A stretch of DNA of 8,039 nt, from NCBI GenBank assembly GCA_900754775.1, contig CAAEDZ010000351.1, positions 1 through 8,039 of the forward strand, given 5' to 3'. Each line of letters begins with the position of its first letter. Position 1 is the first letter of the stretch. A program made the position numbers and the translations under genes. The stretch comes from Clostridia bacterium. Lineage in GTDB: Bacteria > Bacillota_A > Clostridia > Christensenellales > Aristaeellaceae. Below, in pieces: positions 1-8,039 of the stretch. The notes beneath the pieces are model-generated. The model was given only the letters and a program-made list of their open reading frames with translations. It was not told the DNA's origin and searched no databases.

Positions 1-2
1 AC

Positions 3-3000
3 GAAAACGTGTTGGCGGCCACGTTGGCGGCCAGCGGCGGCTTCGTGGCTGTGAGCGTGCCGGTGTCGCTGGTGCGCGCGCAAGGCGCAGTGCGCAGCGG
101 CATTTCCGGCGCGGGCAGCGTGACAAGCGCGGGCACGGTCTCTGTGACCACGGACATTCTCTTCAAAAACCTCTCGGCGGCGGCGGCCTTTGGCGGCGGC
201 GCGGTGAGCGTCAACGCGGCGCTTCCGCTCTCTATCAGCCGCGTCACCGGCGATACGTTCATTGGGCAAGGCGTCAGCGTCGTGGCCGGGAACGTGGAAG
301 TGGCCGCCAATGCCGTAACTTCGACGCGCGCGGCGCTTCTCGGCGTCAACGGTGGCGCTGTGGCCGTGGGCGCGGGCGTGGCCATTGCCATCGATCAAGC
401 GAATCTTTCTACCTATATTGGCGCGGATCCGCAGGGCGTGTCCGCTTCCAGTGGCATCGGCACGGTGCGAGCTACGGGCGATGTGCGCGTGCGCAACACC
501 ATTGCGTCCCTCTCCGAACCGGTGATCTTTGCCGCTACGGCTGGGGCGGTAGCCGCTTCTGTCAACGTGCTGCTGGCCTTCAACCGCAGCAACGCCGTGG
601 CCTCCATTTCCGGTAGCCACATCAATGCGGACGGCGATATCGTCGTGGAAGGCTTGCTTAGTGAAGCGACGGCCCGTGCAGACCTCTACCGCGCGGGCGC
701 GGGCGCCATCGCCGCGGGCGTCAACGTGGCCTACGCGCAGATGCGCGCGGACAACGCCGCGCGCCTGGACGTCGCGGGCGCGAGCATCCGCGCGGGCGGC
801 GACGTGAAGATTTACGCCGGTACGCAGGCAGCGCCCAGCAAGGCGCTGGCCGAGGCTTCCACCATGTCCGGCGATGTGGGCGCTATCGCGGGCGCGGTCA
901 ATGTGGCCATCGCCGACAACGATGCTCGCAACGAAGCGTCGCTCCTTGGCACCGTAACGGCGGATGGAAGCATATTTGTGGAAGCGTGGCTGCGCAGCGG
1001 CGCACCCGCCAACCTCCATGGACTCAACATCGGTGGCATTGCCGTGGGCGTGGGTACCCTCGTTTCCGTCGACCGCACGCGCAATCTTGCCATCATCGAA
1101 AACGGCGATATTCACGCAGCTTCTTTGCAGGTCGTGGCGCAGGCAGATCCCATTGAGGGACAGAACGTCGCTAGCGTTGAACTTGTGCAGGGCGCGGGTT
1201 CGCTCATCGGCGCGGGCGTCAACGTGGCCGTGGCCTACTCGCGCGTGGAGAACATCGCCAGCGCCAACATAAAAAATATCGAACTGGCAGGCGCTCTGCG
1301 CGTGCTCGCCGAAGGCACGGCCAACGCCGCAGCCAGCATCGTCAATGGCCCGAACATCCACGGCATCGCCGTGGGTGTGATGACTGGCTACGCCTATGCG
1401 CAAGGTACCTACGCGGCCCGGCTCGCGCTGCCTGCTGAGGGCAACGCGCAGGTGGGAAGCATCGAAGTATGGGCCAACACCCTGGCGAACGCCGATACTG
1501 TGGTCGAGCCGTCACTGGGCGGCGTGGAATTGGGCGCTGCCGCCGTTAAGGTCAACATTGCCATTGCCAGCGTCTCTACCGAAGTCACCGCGACCATCGA
1601 ACGCGCGGGCGAAGGGACGCTCCCCAGCATCACCGCTGCGGGCCATGTGCGCGTGCGCGCGGAGTTGAACGCTGCCGCGAACGCCACTGTGACTACGGCC
1701 AAACTCATCTTTGAAACGGTCAACATCGCCGTCAACGTCTCCTCTGCCAAGCTGAGCGGTACGCAGACGGCGCTGGTGGAGAATGTCGAGATGACCGCAC
1801 CCTCGTTAGCCGTGGACGCGCTGCTCAATCAGGGCAGCGGCACGGGCGCGCAGGCGCTAGTGGGCGCATCCGGCGGGGCGAACGTCACTTTGCAGCTGGG
1901 CGGTGTGGGCGCCAACACGGCCACCGCGCGCAACGCGCAGACGAGCGTTGCCAGGGTTTCTACCAGCATGCTGAACATCGCCGGCGCTCTCACCATCGAA
2001 ACGCTCGGCGCGGTGCGCGCCGTGGCGGACGTGGAGAGCGGAACCACGGTGACGCTCCTCAACGTAGCGCTGATGCAGACCATCGCGCGCGCTGAGGCCA
2101 ATTTGCGCGCCCAACTCGAACTGGGCGGGGCCACGGTAAATGCGGGAACGCTCACCGTGCGCGTACAGTACAACGACGATGCCACGGCCAAGGTCGCCCC
2201 CGGCGGCTCGGCGGCGGATGTTTCCCTGGGCAGCGTCACCACCAACACCGCCGTAGCGGACGCGGTCACCAACGCGCAAGCTCGCGTGAGCGGCAATGGC
2301 GCGCTTACCACCTCGGGCAAGGCCAGCGTCACCGCTACTGGTACAGGTGGGGCCACGGCAGAAGGCCGTACCGTAAAGGTGGACGTCACCGCCCTGCGCA
2401 TCAGTGTCAATACGGCGGTAGCCAACGCTATGGAGAACCTGCAGGCACGCATCGAAGGCAATGCTGCCTACGATTTGGGCAGCCTCGAAGTCCTCAGTGA
2501 ATACAAGGGCGAAGGCGCGAAAGCCACCGTTGGCGGACTGGCCATGGGCAGCGGCGCTAGCGTTAGCTTGCTGGGGAATATCAATACCAACGTGGCCAAC
2601 GCCACGGCCAACATCACGAATAATGCCGCGATCAGCGGCGGTATGACCATTACTGTGCACAATGGCCTGAACGTCCAGGCCATCAGCGCGGGCAAGGCCA
2701 GCGCCGAGGCGCTCGCCTCCAGCGTCAACGTGAATCTCCTCGGCGTGGGCAACCTCCACGCCGATGGAACCGTGCGCGGCTCGACGACTGCCGAACTCAC
2801 AGCACGCCAGGTGGACGTGCTCTTTGGCAACGCGAATGTTTCCGCCAAGGATGCGCCCAGCCTCCACGTGCTCAGCCAACTCCCGGGCGTCAATGTCAGC
2901 GTCATCTCCGTCAACGTCGCCACGGCGGAAGGCCGCATCGGCGGCGAAAGCGGCGCGCAAAGGAACAGCGTGCGCGTCCAGGTGGGCGACGGCACTACGC

Positions 3001-3701
3001 TCAACGTCCACGATGGCAACGCCAACATACTCGCCTTCAACGAGCCGGCAAAGAACGAGATCGCCATCGATAACGGCCTGAACATCGGTCTCGTCAACGT
3101 CACGGTGAGCTGCGCGGGCACGGAGACGTACCTGGAAACCTCCGCCACCGTAGGCAAGAACGCGAACATCAAAGCGATCGGCTCGTTCACGCAGTTTGCG
3201 CAGGATAAGCCTAACGCTTCCACGCGCGCCAGCGGTTCTTCCATCGGCATCGGTCTCAGCGCCGACAACTACTTCGCCGAGAACATCGCCGTTAGTGCCG
3301 TGCGCGCGGCCGTCGGCGAGGGCGCGAACATCCAGGCCCTGAACGGCATTTGCGTGGAGGCAGTCTCCGATGCTGTGCTCACCGCCATTACCGACGCAGA
3401 CCAGGGCGGCGTATTCACCGAGGGCGTGCTCAAATCGCGCAATGCCATCGAGCGCGAGCTGCGCGTTGAACTCGGTTGCAATGTCACCCTCTACGCGCTG
3501 GGTGGCAACATTGACGTGCGCGCGACCTCCGGCCAGCACGACAGCATCACCACGCAGACGCTCGACTCCGCCGCGCAGTTGTTCGGCATTTCGGACGTGC
3601 GCGCAAACACCACCATCACCACCAAGCAGTACATCAACCTCTATCCCGGCCTGCATATCGAGAACCTCACCGGCGACGTGTTCATCGTCGCCACGGCAGG
3701 C
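3..3701 (+). repeat. Degenerate tandem array with a 56-residue (about 168-bp) period, about 22 units
   Basis: Each unit has a Gly/Ala-rich strand ending in an anchor like G-V-N-V-A-x-A, then a variable stretch, then x-I-x-A-G-G-D-V-x-V-x-A. Aligning the anchor Asn (or its substitute) by eye gives residues 20, 71, 127, 188, 241, 300, 351, 407, 460, 518, 574, 627, 687, 739, 794, 853, 909, 964, 1032 and 1084. The steps are 51-68 residues with a mean of 56. Two further units lack the anchor but keep the closing strand (residues about 1155-1177 and 1211-1233) exactly 56 residues apart. The units are well diverged: the longest shared DNA I noticed is 19 nt (cgcgggcgtcaacgtggcc at 713-731 and 1211-1229), so this is old amplification, not a fresh duplication. 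The array has no Cys before residue 1037 and only two Trp (residues 329 and 490). Similar alternating strands occur in large filamentous adhesins and probably form a solenoid stalk. The array begins before the window. Confidence 0.85.
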
Positions 3702-6700
3702 GCGGACAAGATCGACAACTATTCTGAGAACCGCACCAATGCCGCCTATGCCACCCAGACCGGCAAGGCGGAAACGACGCTCGACATCACCAGCCACATC
3801 GTCTTCAACTACGAGGGCACGCAGGAGGAACAGTTTGTCTTCATTGGCCGCGACCTTTGGTTCCTCAACTGGCTCAACGAAATCGATGTGCAAAACGAGT
3901 TGTATATCAGCAACGCCGGCTTCTCTGGCAGCATCTATCCCACCAACACGGTGCTGGTGGATCTGGACATGTTGCTGGATGTCTGGTACGGCAAGACCGT
4001 TGCCAACGGCGGCATCCGCTATCTGAACCTCGGCTACCACGAGGACCACAACGCGCCGGGCAGCATGCGTTTCGACAACTACGCGCGCATCGACCTGCCG
4101 CTGCTCTCTCTTTCCGCCCTGCGGGCAATGATTGAGGGCGGCAACCAGCGCACCCTGGTGAGCTTTGAAGGCAGCCTCCACACCTATACGAATAGGACCC
4201 GCAACCTCTTCACCGTCGGCGACGATTGCGACACGCGCACCGGCTTCGTTGGCGAGGAGAACAGCGGCATGCTCCAGCGCTCGGATATCGAGTATACGTT
4301 GCTGGGCAGCGAGCACTTCAAGTACAGCGTGTTCAATTCTTTCGACGACGGTGTGAACAACAGCCTCATCCACCAGTACGAGTTCTTCCCCTGGCTGGGC
4401 ATCCCGCAAATGCTCGCGCAGCGCCCGGTGATCGTGGACATCACCGACGACGGCGTGACCGTCACTGGCAACGAAAATGGCGCGGTTCGCGCTTCCTATG
4501 ACGAGGCCGCCGGCGCGTGGGTGCTTGAGCCCATCGTCGGAACCGTCAATGAGGGCTCGGTCAGCGAGAGCTTCCTGCCCGACGATGTCATCATCGTCAA
4601 TCGCAGCCGCTCGGATCTCATCCTTCAGGGCATCTCCTTCGAGGGCGATGTGATGGGCACCAACTCGGTGACGATCGTCTCCGGCCGCGATACCGACCTC
4701 TACGTGTGGGGCGACATCACCCAGCGGATCGATCACCCCGACGTGCCGGGCGGCTACTACTCCCTCTTTGGAAACGCCATCTGGTGGGGCTTCGAAGGCG
4801 GACGGCTCTATCAGGGCCGCAAGAACGATATCGACATCACCATCAATGGCGACGGCCAGTATGTGCGCGAAGGCGAGGGCAGCGAACGCGTCGAGATCGC
4901 CGCTTCTTCGGATGCCTACACGCTCAAAAACATCCTACAAAACGCCGCCAACGTGGTCAGCATCCGTGGACAGATGCTCCTTACGAATTGCCTGGAGCAC
5001 GTCATCTACAACGGCAGCCATGTCACCATCACCAACAACACGGCCAAGGATGTTATCCTTGAAGGCGCGGGCTTTGACGGCAACTCATTTGTCCAGTACA
5101 TCGGCAAGAACTCTTATCAGGTGATCACCGAGCCCAGCGATTCCAGCTTCCGCGTCATAAACAACGAGGGCGGCGATCTGCATGTGCGCGGGAATGTGAC
5201 CACCAAGCGTTTCGAAGCCGTCTGGAACGGCGCGAGCGGCGACTTTATCCAGCAGGCGGGCACGAACATCCATGCCGACCGAGTGGCCATCCGCAACGCC
5301 GCGAGCATCGGCACGCAGGCGGACCGGCTCAACGTTTCGGTGCTGGCGGACGGCGTTGAGGCCATTGAAGCCTCGGGCGATATTTGGGCGACTTTGGCAC
5401 TGCGCGCTTCCAGCGACATGGCCGCGCCCATGGGCGTCATCGAGACGGAAGGCGACGTGAATATCGAATTCCTCAACGCCTCCGAGTCCTACGCTTATTC
5501 GCAGGACGTGACCTTCGAACGCCTCGCGGGCCGCAACATTACCCTGTGGATGGATCGGTACCTGTCGCTCATCGGCGAGCAGGACGGTATGGCGGTGGAA
5601 ATCGACGCTGAGAACGACCTTTCCATCTACCTTAGCGAAATTTCCGTACTGACCTCCATCGGCACACAGGCGGATCCGCTCGCCGTCTCCGTCGGCGGCA
5701 AATTCCTCGCCGCCGCGTTCGGTGAGACCGGCGCCATCATCCCCGCGGACTTCAAGATCTTCCTCGAAGTGCCGGAAGGCAACCTCGACGCCACGCCCAC
5801 GAGCATGAAGCTGTGGACACTGGACATGCCGCTCTACATCAACGTGCAAAACGGCAGCCTCACCATCGGCGACATTGCCGCCAATGGTGCCATACTGTGC
5901 GCTAGCGGCGATATGACCATCGGCAACGTCTCCCTCGCCACCCAGACCGAGTCCTACGACGTCTGGGCCGGCGGCGACCTGCGCATCGCCAGCATCACGC
6001 TCGATAGCGTCGTCTCTGGCGACTTGCGCTTCGCCGCGGACGGCGTCCTCACTGTGGAAAACGGCCTCACCACCGTTGCGCCCGTTACCCTGCTGGCTGG
6101 TGGCGACGTCTTCCTGCGCGGTCAGACGAGCGTTCAGCCGGCCGGACACCTTACCATCCTTGCCGGTGGCAATGTCCACATGGACGACCTCAAGAGCAAG
6201 CATCAGACCACCATCGACGCGCAGGGCGATATCATCGCCGGCAGCATCTGGGTCTGCGGCGCGGCGGAAATCACCGCGCAGGGTGGCCTCACCGCCGAAA
6301 AGCTCTACTTCTGGAGCGAGGCCGCGCAAGTCGCGCACGATATGCGCGTCACTGCCGCGGGGAACGTCTCCATCGACGAAATGGCCATCACTTACAGCGA
6401 CTTTTATCTCGCAAGTACGGGCGGGAACATCGAAGTGGACGCCTACTACGTCTACATTACCGGCATCAGCGGCCAGTTCGCCATCGAAGCCCCGCAGGGC
6501 TGCGTGACTCTGCACTCCGGCGACGCCTCCAGCCTATCCGGGCTGACGCCGGGCACATTCGCCGGTTACGGGGCAACTGCGCGCATCCACGCGGGCGGGG
6601 ACATCGACCTTTCCGCGGACGGCACGATCTACATAGACGGGCCGCACGGATTCGTGTTTGACCTCATTTCCGACGCGGGCAAAATCCACCTGGGCAGCAT

Positions 6701-8039
6701 CCTCAACAGCTACCAGAGTCTCGATTTGCAACTCAACTTCACTGGTGACGCTTTCATCCGCGACTTTTACGACAGATTCGTCCTCAACGAAGCGGGCGCG
6801 CTGCGCGTCAACGCTACGGGCGATCTGACCATCGAGGACACGATGAGCTTCCGCGTCCCGCTGGTGGCGGACGTGGCCGGAACCTTCGCGGTGGGCGCGC
6901 TCGAGGGCAACAGCGAGACCATGGACGTGTGGGCGAAGAATATCCGCCTTGGCAGCGCCAACCTCAGCATCACCAACGCTGCCAGCATCGCCGCGGACGA
7001 AGAGATCTCCATGGGCGACTTCTACTATCGCGGTTCCAACCGCGGCACGCTCGACATCCGCGCCGCGCGGCAGGCGGGCACGATCGAAAGCCTCGGTATG
7101 TACAAAGGGCAGATGGCGTTTACCATCGCCGAGGGCGATATCCGCGCCAATTATGTGAACATCGAAAGCGGCGGCTTCACCCTCACGGCGCAAACCGGTT
7201 CGCTGCTCGTGGACACCATGCACGCCGTCGATATAGCCGGCGCATACGGCATCGAGCTGCACGCTGGTCTGGACATCGGCAGCCGCGAGACCCCGCTCAA
7301 GTTCGTCTTTACGCGGCAGTGGATCGCTGAGGACAGCACGGAGGATTTCTTCTGGACGCGCGATCTCTATCTGGACTATGACCGGCCCATGAACACTCCG
7401 CTCACGCTGAACAAGCAGGGCGAGGGCGACATCTATCTGACCATTCGCGGCCGCGACGTGGAGATTGCCCAGGAAGGCGTGCTGGGCGGCGTCATCGACG
7501 CCTCTGGCCAGAACGTCTCCATCACTACCACCGCTGGCGGCATCGGCACGCAGGAAGCGCCCCTCGTCATCGAGGCCGCGCGCGCTCTGACGCTTACTTC
7601 CGCGGAGGACATCTGGGTGCGTGGCGGCGCAGGCAACCTGCTCCTTGAGAATGTTATCGCCCAGGGCAGCGTATCGCTGGAAGCGGACGGCGAGCTTGCC
7701 GCCTTCGAAGGGCAGCATTCGCGCGTCACTTCTGCAACGGGCGAGATCGCCCTGCGCGCCTCTGAGATTCGCTCTATGGAATTGGTTGGCGCGGCGGGCC
7801 AGAAATTGACCGCGAGCATAGCGGCGGCACAGGCAGAACTGTACGTTGATCACGACGCGGACGTCTCTCTGCTGCTGAACGGCGGCATCCTTTCGGGCGA
7901 ACTGCGCGCCGATGGAGAACTGTATATTGAAGAAATGGCGGAAGCGAGCATGCTGCAGATGATCGCAACGCTGGAAGCCAAAGATGTGACCGTGCGCGTT
8001 CCTGGCACGCTGACGATGGGCGGCAGGGTACAGGCGGGG
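3..8039 (+). CDS. Giant repetitive filamentous adhesin-like exoprotein, internal fragment (both ends outside window)
   Basis: The frame is open for 2679 codons with no stop and runs off both window edges, so neither start nor stop can be placed; residue number in the window equals codon start divided by 3. The translation is beta-rich and low-complexity: an Ala/Val/Asn/Gly array with a period of about 56 residues (residues 1-1233), an aromatic-rich unique segment (about 1261-1767), then a haemagglutinin-like region with IGTQxxPL motifs and 20-residue GGD rungs (about 1768-2679). Only eight Cys were seen, which is usual for large secreted repeat proteins. No catalytic motif, transmembrane segment, signal peptide, two-partner-secretion domain, autotransporter barrel or LPXTG-type anchor is visible; export and anchoring parts would lie outside. 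Known proteins of this architecture are surface or secreted adhesins, so adhesion or a structural surface role is the inference. Alternatives are a contact-dependent toxin stalk or an S-layer-like fibre. Coding status is very sure; function is moderate at best. Confidence 0.93.
3465..3701 (+). repeat. Clearest adjacent repeat pair at the end of the 56-residue array
   Basis: Two 23-residue blocks, at 3465-3533 and 3633-3701, align without a gap and start exactly 168 bp (56 residues) apart. Six positions are identical (two Leu, the Gly before Asn/Asp, the Ala-Thr pair and the last Gly). Most others are conservative swaps such as V/I, L/I and N/D. The shared core is L-G-G-N-I-D-V-R-A-T-S-G in the first and L-T-G-D-V-F-I-V-A-T-A-G in the second. 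Between them lies a Thr/Ser/Gln-rich stretch. They show that the repeat continues past the last recognisable VNV anchor and mark where the array stops before the central segment. Confidence 0.7.
3783..5303 (+). other. Central aromatic-rich non-repeat segment of the giant protein (about 507 residues)
   Basis: This part of the same reading frame lacks the 56-residue rhythm and has a different composition. I count nine Trp in about 507 residues (for example DLWFLNW, DVWYG, FFPWLG, IWWGF), against two in the preceding 1233, with many Tyr, Phe, His and acidic residues. It also contains two of the eight Cys (residues 1409 and 1663), too far apart to call a disulfide. Stretches such as residues 1261-1320 (VFNYEG through NELYISN) and 1430-1512 look like globular or edge-capping beta structure rather than simple solenoid rungs. 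I do not recognise a named domain and saw no enzyme signature. It could be a ligand-binding domain carried between two stalks, or simply irregular loops on a continuous beta-helix. The boundaries are judged by eye and may be off by tens of residues. Confidence 0.6.
4587..5195 (+). repeat. Three copies of a 16-residue N-D-G motif
   Basis: The blocks VIIVNRSRSDLILQGI (4587-4634), VTITNNTAKDVILEGA (5022-5069) and FRVINNEGGDLHVRGN (5148-5195) align without gaps, with Asn at position 5, Asp at 10, a hydrophobic residue at 11 and 13, and Gly at 15. The first two are 145 residues apart and the last two 42. The pattern (hydrophobic strand, Asn-led turn, Asp-hydrophobic strand, Gly turn) resembles the strand-turn-strand rungs in filamentous haemagglutinin-like proteins, and the copies lead directly into the clearer beta-helix downstream. 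The role is inferred to be structural. Confidence 0.6.
5304..7577 (+). repeat. Four copies of an IGTQxxPL-type motif
   Basis: The copies are SIGTQADRLNVSVLADG (5304-5354), SIGTQADPLAVSVGGK (5655-5702), DIGSRETPLKFVF (7272-7310) and GGIGTQEAPLVIEA (7536-7577). The shared form is x-I-G-[TS]-x-x-x-[PR]-L-x-[VIF]-x-[VAF]. Copies 1 and 2 are exactly 117 residues apart and share SIGTQAD; copies 3 and 4 are 89 residues apart. A similar 'GxIGTxxxPLxVxA' element recurs in large filamentous haemagglutinin-type proteins, where it sits on the beta-helix, and this is the strongest family hint in the window. The first copy has Arg where the others have Pro. Confidence 0.7.
5304..8039 (+). other. Haemagglutinin-like beta-helix region of the giant protein (continues past the window)
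   Basis: About 912 residues of short alternating hydrophobic strands separated by Gly-Asp and Gly-Asn turns, as in right-handed beta-helix shafts of filamentous haemagglutinins. The best-phased part is residues 2035-2142. There the turn Asp/Asn/Gly of GGDV, GGNV, QGDI, QGGL, AGNV and GGNI falls at residues 2035, 2057, 2076, 2095, 2121 and 2142, steps of 22, 19, 19, 26 and 21, close to one helix turn each. A further GGDI lies at residue 2200. Four IGTQxxPL-type motifs punctuate the region. Trp is scattered (TLWMDRY, KLWTLD, DVWAGG, FFWTRD), and three Cys occur at residues 1966, 2085 and 2167. There is no sign of a C-terminal barrel, toxin domain or sorting signal before the sequence ends, so the shaft or a terminal domain must continue downstream. 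Confidence 0.65.

Noticed and set aside
713..1229. Recent DNA-level duplication suggested by a shared 19-nt string
   Set aside because: Flanking DNA diverges at once on both sides, and the shared string encodes the conserved repeat anchor under strong codon bias. It reflects protein-level conservation, not a recent duplication or mobile element.
3705..3740. Acidic stretch ADKIDNYSEN resembling an RTX calcium-binding nonapeptide
   Set aside because: There is a single copy without the GGxGxD core or tandem repetition, so RTX binding is not supported.
1857..4736. 959-codon open frame on the minus strand
   Set aside because: Its codons are exact reverse complements of the plus-strand codons and it ends only where the gene uses a rare CTA. 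The translation is a featureless mix of Ala, Val, Asp, Arg and His without domains. It is a shadow of the real gene.
5085..7853. Two further long minus-strand frames (5085-6515 and 6534-7853)
   Set aside because: Same register effect: they stop at sense TCA (5085) and CTA (6534) codons, and no recognisable protein feature is present.
3..8039. Autotransporter or contact-dependent toxin with a visible effector domain
   Set aside because: No barrel, VENN-type motif, catalytic cluster or toxin domain is visible in the fragment; such parts could lie downstream, but nothing here shows them.
3..8039. Internal promoters, ribosome binding sites or start codons
   Set aside because: ATG codons occur throughout, but the frame is continuous coding sequence upstream of each, and I saw no AT-rich promoter-like island or convincing ribosome binding site.

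Overview
The whole window lies inside one gene. Frame 3 of the + strand (codons starting at positions 3, 6, 9 and so on) reads from position 3 to the last base with no stop: 2679 codons, open at both ends. I found no start codon context, stop, promoter, terminator, RNA gene, insertion sequence, CRISPR array or second gene. The protein is therefore a fragment of a giant (more than 2679 residues), repetitive, beta-rich and probably surface-exposed or secreted protein. It is of the general kind annotated as filamentous haemagglutinin-like or 'LktA-type' large adhesins or exoproteins. This assignment rests on repeat architecture and composition, not on a recognised catalytic motif, and no gene symbol is justified.

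Layout. (1) 3..3701: a degenerate tandem array with a period of about 56 residues. It is rich in Ala, Val, Asn and Gly, and I can align about 22 units by eye. (2) 3702..3782: a short linker. (3) 3783..5303: a segment of about 507 residues with a different composition (rich in Trp, Tyr, Phe, His and Asp) that does not show the 56-residue rhythm; I do not recognise it. Its second half carries three copies of a 16-residue N...D...G motif. (4) 5304..8039: a filamentous-haemagglutinin-like region. It has four copies of an 'IGTQxxPL' motif and short G-G-D/N-hydrophobic rungs about 20 residues apart, which fits a right-handed beta-helix. The protein continues past the window.

Organism. The DNA is GC-rich (about 60-65% in the lines I sampled), with strong C/G preference at third codon positions and near-absence of TTA, CTA and TCA codons (six in 2679). 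That suggests a high-GC bacterium, but nothing here fixes a phylum, and I cannot say whether it has an outer membrane. Signal peptide, secretion domain and anchor, which would settle the export route, all lie outside the window.

Long open frames on the minus strand (up to 959 codons) are codon-register shadows of this gene and were not annotated.
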